Shown: positions 61,469 to 64,000 of the stretch, one piece after another | Layout of the letters: the number at the start of each line of letters is the position of its first letter | Position numbering within the stretch: position 1 is the stretch's first letter | Assembly (NCBI GenBank): GCA_009746045.1 | Contig: RPFO01000022.1 | Span: 3,336,678-3,400,677, forward strand | Source of the DNA: Mesostigma viride | Taxonomy: Eukaryota > Streptophyta > Mesostigmatophyceae > Mesostigmatales > Mesostigmataceae | Length of the DNA: 64,000 nucleotides | Direction: 5' to 3' | Notes under the pieces: model-generated | What the model saw: the letters and a program-made list of their open reading frames with translations, nothing else | What the model was told of the DNA's origin: nothing | Database searches by the model: none | Program-made: the position numbers and the translations under genes

Positions 61469-62057
61469 GCATGGCTCCGTCAAATGCATTCAATAGTCGC
61501 ATTTCCAGCTCCTTGTCGTTGGGTTCAGCTGGCAGTGAGTCATCTTCATGCGGAAAGCGATCACCCTCCTCGTCAGGTAAGGGCTCCATGTCGCTGACGT
61601 CCATGACGTGACCGTCATCGTGCCCATCTGTGGGATACTTGGACATTTCTTCCTTGACAAATTCCAACTCATCAACAAACACTTGGAAAACTTTCCCACG
61701 AGGAACACCAAATGTGGCGCGTCTGCACAATAATACATCCAAGTTCTCGTGAGTGCACACATTGTGGAAAAGCAATGATGCAATAAAATGGCAACAAACT
61801 TTGCCGGTATGTGCTGTCAAGCATGTACATCCGAGAGGGGCTTGTAAGCTCTGAAATGTCACTTTCACCTTGTCATTACTAGTTGCCGCAGAGAGCACTT
61901 CGCAAACCCCTTCACAAGCGTTGTCTAAATGCGTTACAACGGTGGGAAGCAGTTCCTTGGCAACTTCTGCAGCAGTCCCTTCATTCTTGTACAAATTCCT
62001 GTTGATGTAACTACCGTGATCTTTCACTAATTGATCTTCTATTCCCACTATTACCAA
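61469..62057 (-). CDS. SWIM zinc-finger protein, C-terminal part (Mutator-like transposase or host derivative)
   Basis: About 195 residues up to the palindrome edge. A SWIM finger C-x-C-x(8)-C-x-H (CTCLTAHTGKVCCHF) lies near 61785-61835, preceded by a Val-rich beta strand (KVKVTFQSL) as usual for SWIM domains, and followed by a long acidic tail. SWIM fingers close the transposase of many Mutator-like elements and FAR1-type relatives and bind DNA or protein. With the upstream exon at 63834 this suggests a transposase-derived gene. Its 3' end is cut by the palindrome composite; the frame beyond is palindrome sequence. Confidence 0.6.
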
Positions 62058-62216
62058 TCCACCAACATTTGATTAAAACAATAAGTGGGCAATTACAGAA
62101 CCCATGAGTGAGCCTGCCACGCTGCACCCAAAAACAATAAGTGGGCAATTACAGAACCCATGAGTGAGCCTGCCACGCTGCACCCATTTCATGATTGATT
62201 GTAGTTCTCGTTACCC
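62037..62216. repeat. Duplicated block X (with internal 56-bp tandem copy)
   Basis: Starts TTCTATTCCCACTATTACC and ends CTCGTTACCC. A copy without the internal repeat lies at 62507-62630. It covers the 5' edge of the SWIM exon and the neighbouring intron. Confidence 0.85.
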
Positions 62217-62252
62217 TAGAAACAAACACAAAAAGAGGGAGGGAGGGCGGGA

Positions 62253-62506
62253 CAAGAAAAAGAGACCTAGAACATCGTGCAAATGGCACTTTAGGGCGGC
62301 GTAGCCCAGGCTCGCCTCATGAGCCGTCAGCAACAGTAACTTAATTGCTACTTAACTTAACGAACTAGAAATGGCCATACAAAACTGGCCAACTAATTCT
62401 AACTCATGGAACCGGTCCAGCCCAAGGCCCACCGTCCCGTAGTACCACTCACATAGCGGCGTTCATTCTCATCTGTTATAAAGAAACTACGTTCAGAGAA
62501 CACCGA
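62253..62506. repeat. Duplicated block Y, copy 1
   Basis: 254 bp, identical in length and nearly identical in sequence to 63633-63886. On the minus strand it contains the end of the exon at 63834 (SVFSERSFFITDENERRY and donor GTGAGT) plus intron sequence. Confidence 0.88.
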
Positions 62507-62630
62507 TTCTATTCCCACTATTACCAATCCACCAACATTTGATTAAAACAATAAGTGGGCAATTACAGAACCCATGAGTGAGCCTGCCACGCTGCACCCA
62601 TTTCATGATTGATTGTAGTTCTCGTTACCC
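62507..62630. repeat. Duplicated block X, copy 2
   Basis: Joined directly to block Y at 62506/62507, so a Y-X unit has been duplicated in tandem. Confidence 0.85.
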
Positions 62631-63632
62631 AACCCCCCTTTCCTGGTGCTTTATCTCCAAAGCTCCGCCAACCACTTTCGCTCAGTGGCTCCCGAGGCTG
62701 CCCTGCCGCAACGGTCACGACCATTACAATCGCCGGCGGCTGTAGCGAGCCTCATGCACGATAACCCTTTGCAGGGCCCCCCCAGCCTTCCACCCTCGGC
62801 CAGTAAAAGAGGGTGTTGAATGTGCACGCAAAGACAAGGAAGAAGACGCCTCGTTTAACGATCACGGACCTCCCTCAAAGGCCAGTGCCGCCCTAACGTG
62901 ACGACAACTTGTAGGACGTCACCCGATGCCACCATATCTCGATTACTGTCAACGTTGTCACCTGGGGGAGTAACTTTCCATATTTCAGGTTTTAGTTGAT
63001 GAGCAGGCTCTCATCACACACCCCAGCGGCCGATAAAGCGCAAGCGCAACTGGGCCGGCCAAAATATTTGGTCCTGCCCGGCCCAGGTCCGTCTGTTAAA
63101 CTGGCCCCTTAAGTCTCGGTCTGAATCGAAATATTGCATAATTCCGGAATTCGTCCCCACCACATTCCCGAGACCTCACGCACCCATAAGAGCGGATGCT
63201 GGTAAATATTTTTCTACTTACGCGAGGGCCGACAGACTTGTCGTCCATCACAATGCCCACTAAAAGTAACCCGACCACCCTTCCTTCGGCAGTCAGCAGT
63301 CAGGAACTGCAACCCTGCTGCGACATTCCGCAGCAAAGCGGTAGGCACTGCAGCGTGGCACGGAAATCTTACTCATGGCTTCAGAGTTCCGTACAGGTGC
63401 CACGCGCAGGCAAACGCGAAGTATTTTATAGTCTCTCGTCGGCCAAGAACCCAGCTGCGGGGAGAAAACCGACGAGGGTAATTTCAATTTCTTTTTCACA
63501 GTCACGTGACTGTTCAAGCTATGTCAGTCACGCGCCATCTCTAATCGGCCACCGCCAGCCAAAAGGCTGACGCGATTAGGGCAGCATTAAATTTCTTGTA
63601 ATCCGCCATACCCATACCCCATACATCCGATT
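62631..63632. other. 1-kb segment present in only one of the duplicated Y-X units
   Basis: No recognisable gene. The other unit has 36 bp here (62217-62252). No terminal inverted repeat or target duplication was seen, so either insertion here or loss there is possible. Confidence 0.5.
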
Positions 63633-63886
63633 ACAAGAAAAAGAGACCTAGAACATCGTGCAAATGGCACTTTAGGGCGGCGTAGCCCAGGCTCGCCTCA
63701 TGAGCCGTCAGCAACAGTAACTTAATTGCTACTTAACTTAACGAACTAGAAATGGCCATACAAAACTGGCCAACTAATTCTAACTCATGGAACCGGTCCA
63801 GCCCAAGGCCCACCGTCCCGTAGTACCACTCACATAGCGGCGTTCATTCTCATCTGTTATAAAGAAACTACGTTCAGAGAACACCG
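63633..63886. repeat. Duplicated block Y, copy 2
   Basis: See 62253-62506. This copy is joined to the complete exon that continues to the window edge. Confidence 0.88.
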
Positions 63887-64000
63887 AATCCTTCATGTAT
63901 TTCAAGGCGATCAGTAATCGATATATCACCAAGTCTAGCCTTTGTCTACCTTGGCCCCACATCCATTGGCTTTTCAATTTACGATGATAGCTTTCCAACC
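63834..64000 (-). CDS. Upstream exon of the SWIM / Mutator-like gene
   Basis: Minus-strand frame entering from the right edge: VESYHRKLKSQWMWGQG, RQRLDLVIYRLLIALKY, ending ITDENERRY at donor CTAT|GTGAGT. The ESYHRKLK...RLD-x-x-I-x-x-L pattern is typical of the region of Mutator-like transposases just before the SWIM finger. The gene's SWIM part lies at 61469-62057 across an intron altered by the Y-X duplication. The acceptor of that intron was not settled. Confidence 0.55.

Overview
The window is eukaryotic DNA made almost entirely of transposable elements. Nearly all of the middle 45 kb is one nest of LTR retrotransposons, layered inside each other and resolvable by exact target-site duplications (TSDs). 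Spliced host-type exons with GT-AG introns (donor G|GTGAG or G|GTGAA, acceptor TGCATGCAG) appear on the right. Such splice sites would suit a green alga or a related lineage, but the taxon cannot be fixed from this sequence alone. There are no bacterial operons, no rRNA genes and no complete tRNA gene.

Left flank (1-8868): the end of a LINE endonuclease frame is cut by an LTR element, Gypsy-3a (minus strand, 934-3847). A second copy of the same family, Gypsy-3b (plus strand, 3848-6266), sits inside it head-to-head. Three unrelated tandem arrays (6268-7163), an AATT-ended foldback element (7371-7557) and about 1.3 kb without recognisable genes follow.

The nest (8869-53626): Gypsy-1, a chromodomain-type Gypsy element on the minus strand, has 667-bp LTRs and TSD GCCCT. 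It is split by (a) a 1225-bp array of four near-perfect ~208-bp palindromes separated by tRNA-box-B spacers (11839-13063, TSD GCTCA), and immediately beside it (b) a head-to-tail dimer of a Copia-type element, Copia1 (13074-47376, TSD CCCTC). Copia1 unit A holds Copia2-outer (13477-27397, TSD CACTC), which holds Copia2-inner (15931-23586, TSD CAATC). Unit A also holds a 1.77-kb TIR element (32589-34362). Copia1 unit B holds a second, inverted copy of that TIR element (37208-38983, 4-bp duplication CTAG) and Gypsy-2 (39158-46826, TSD AGGCA).

Right flank (53627-64000): a minus-strand host-type gene with four recognisable exons, two of them equal-length 81-nt exons; the 5' and coding part of a third Copia-type family, Copia3 (56289-61104); a second palindrome/box-B composite (61105-61468); and a minus-strand gene with a SWIM zinc finger and a Mutator-like transposase signature, whose exon-intron boundary has been duplicated.

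Most notable: (1) palindromic terminal repeats alternating with tRNA-like spacers, integrated as a unit with a 5-bp TSD; (2) three divergent Copia-type families in which the protease lies between integrase and reverse transcriptase, not between gag and integrase; (3) a Gypsy lineage carrying a small leader ORF with an RNase H1-type hybrid-binding domain and a conserved post-pol ORF of unknown function; (4) Copia-type LTRs ending AGTT...AACT instead of TG...CA, the same ends as the palindromes. All LTR elements are treated as fossil copies; parts and boundaries are given, not repairs. Everything was read by eye, without database searches.
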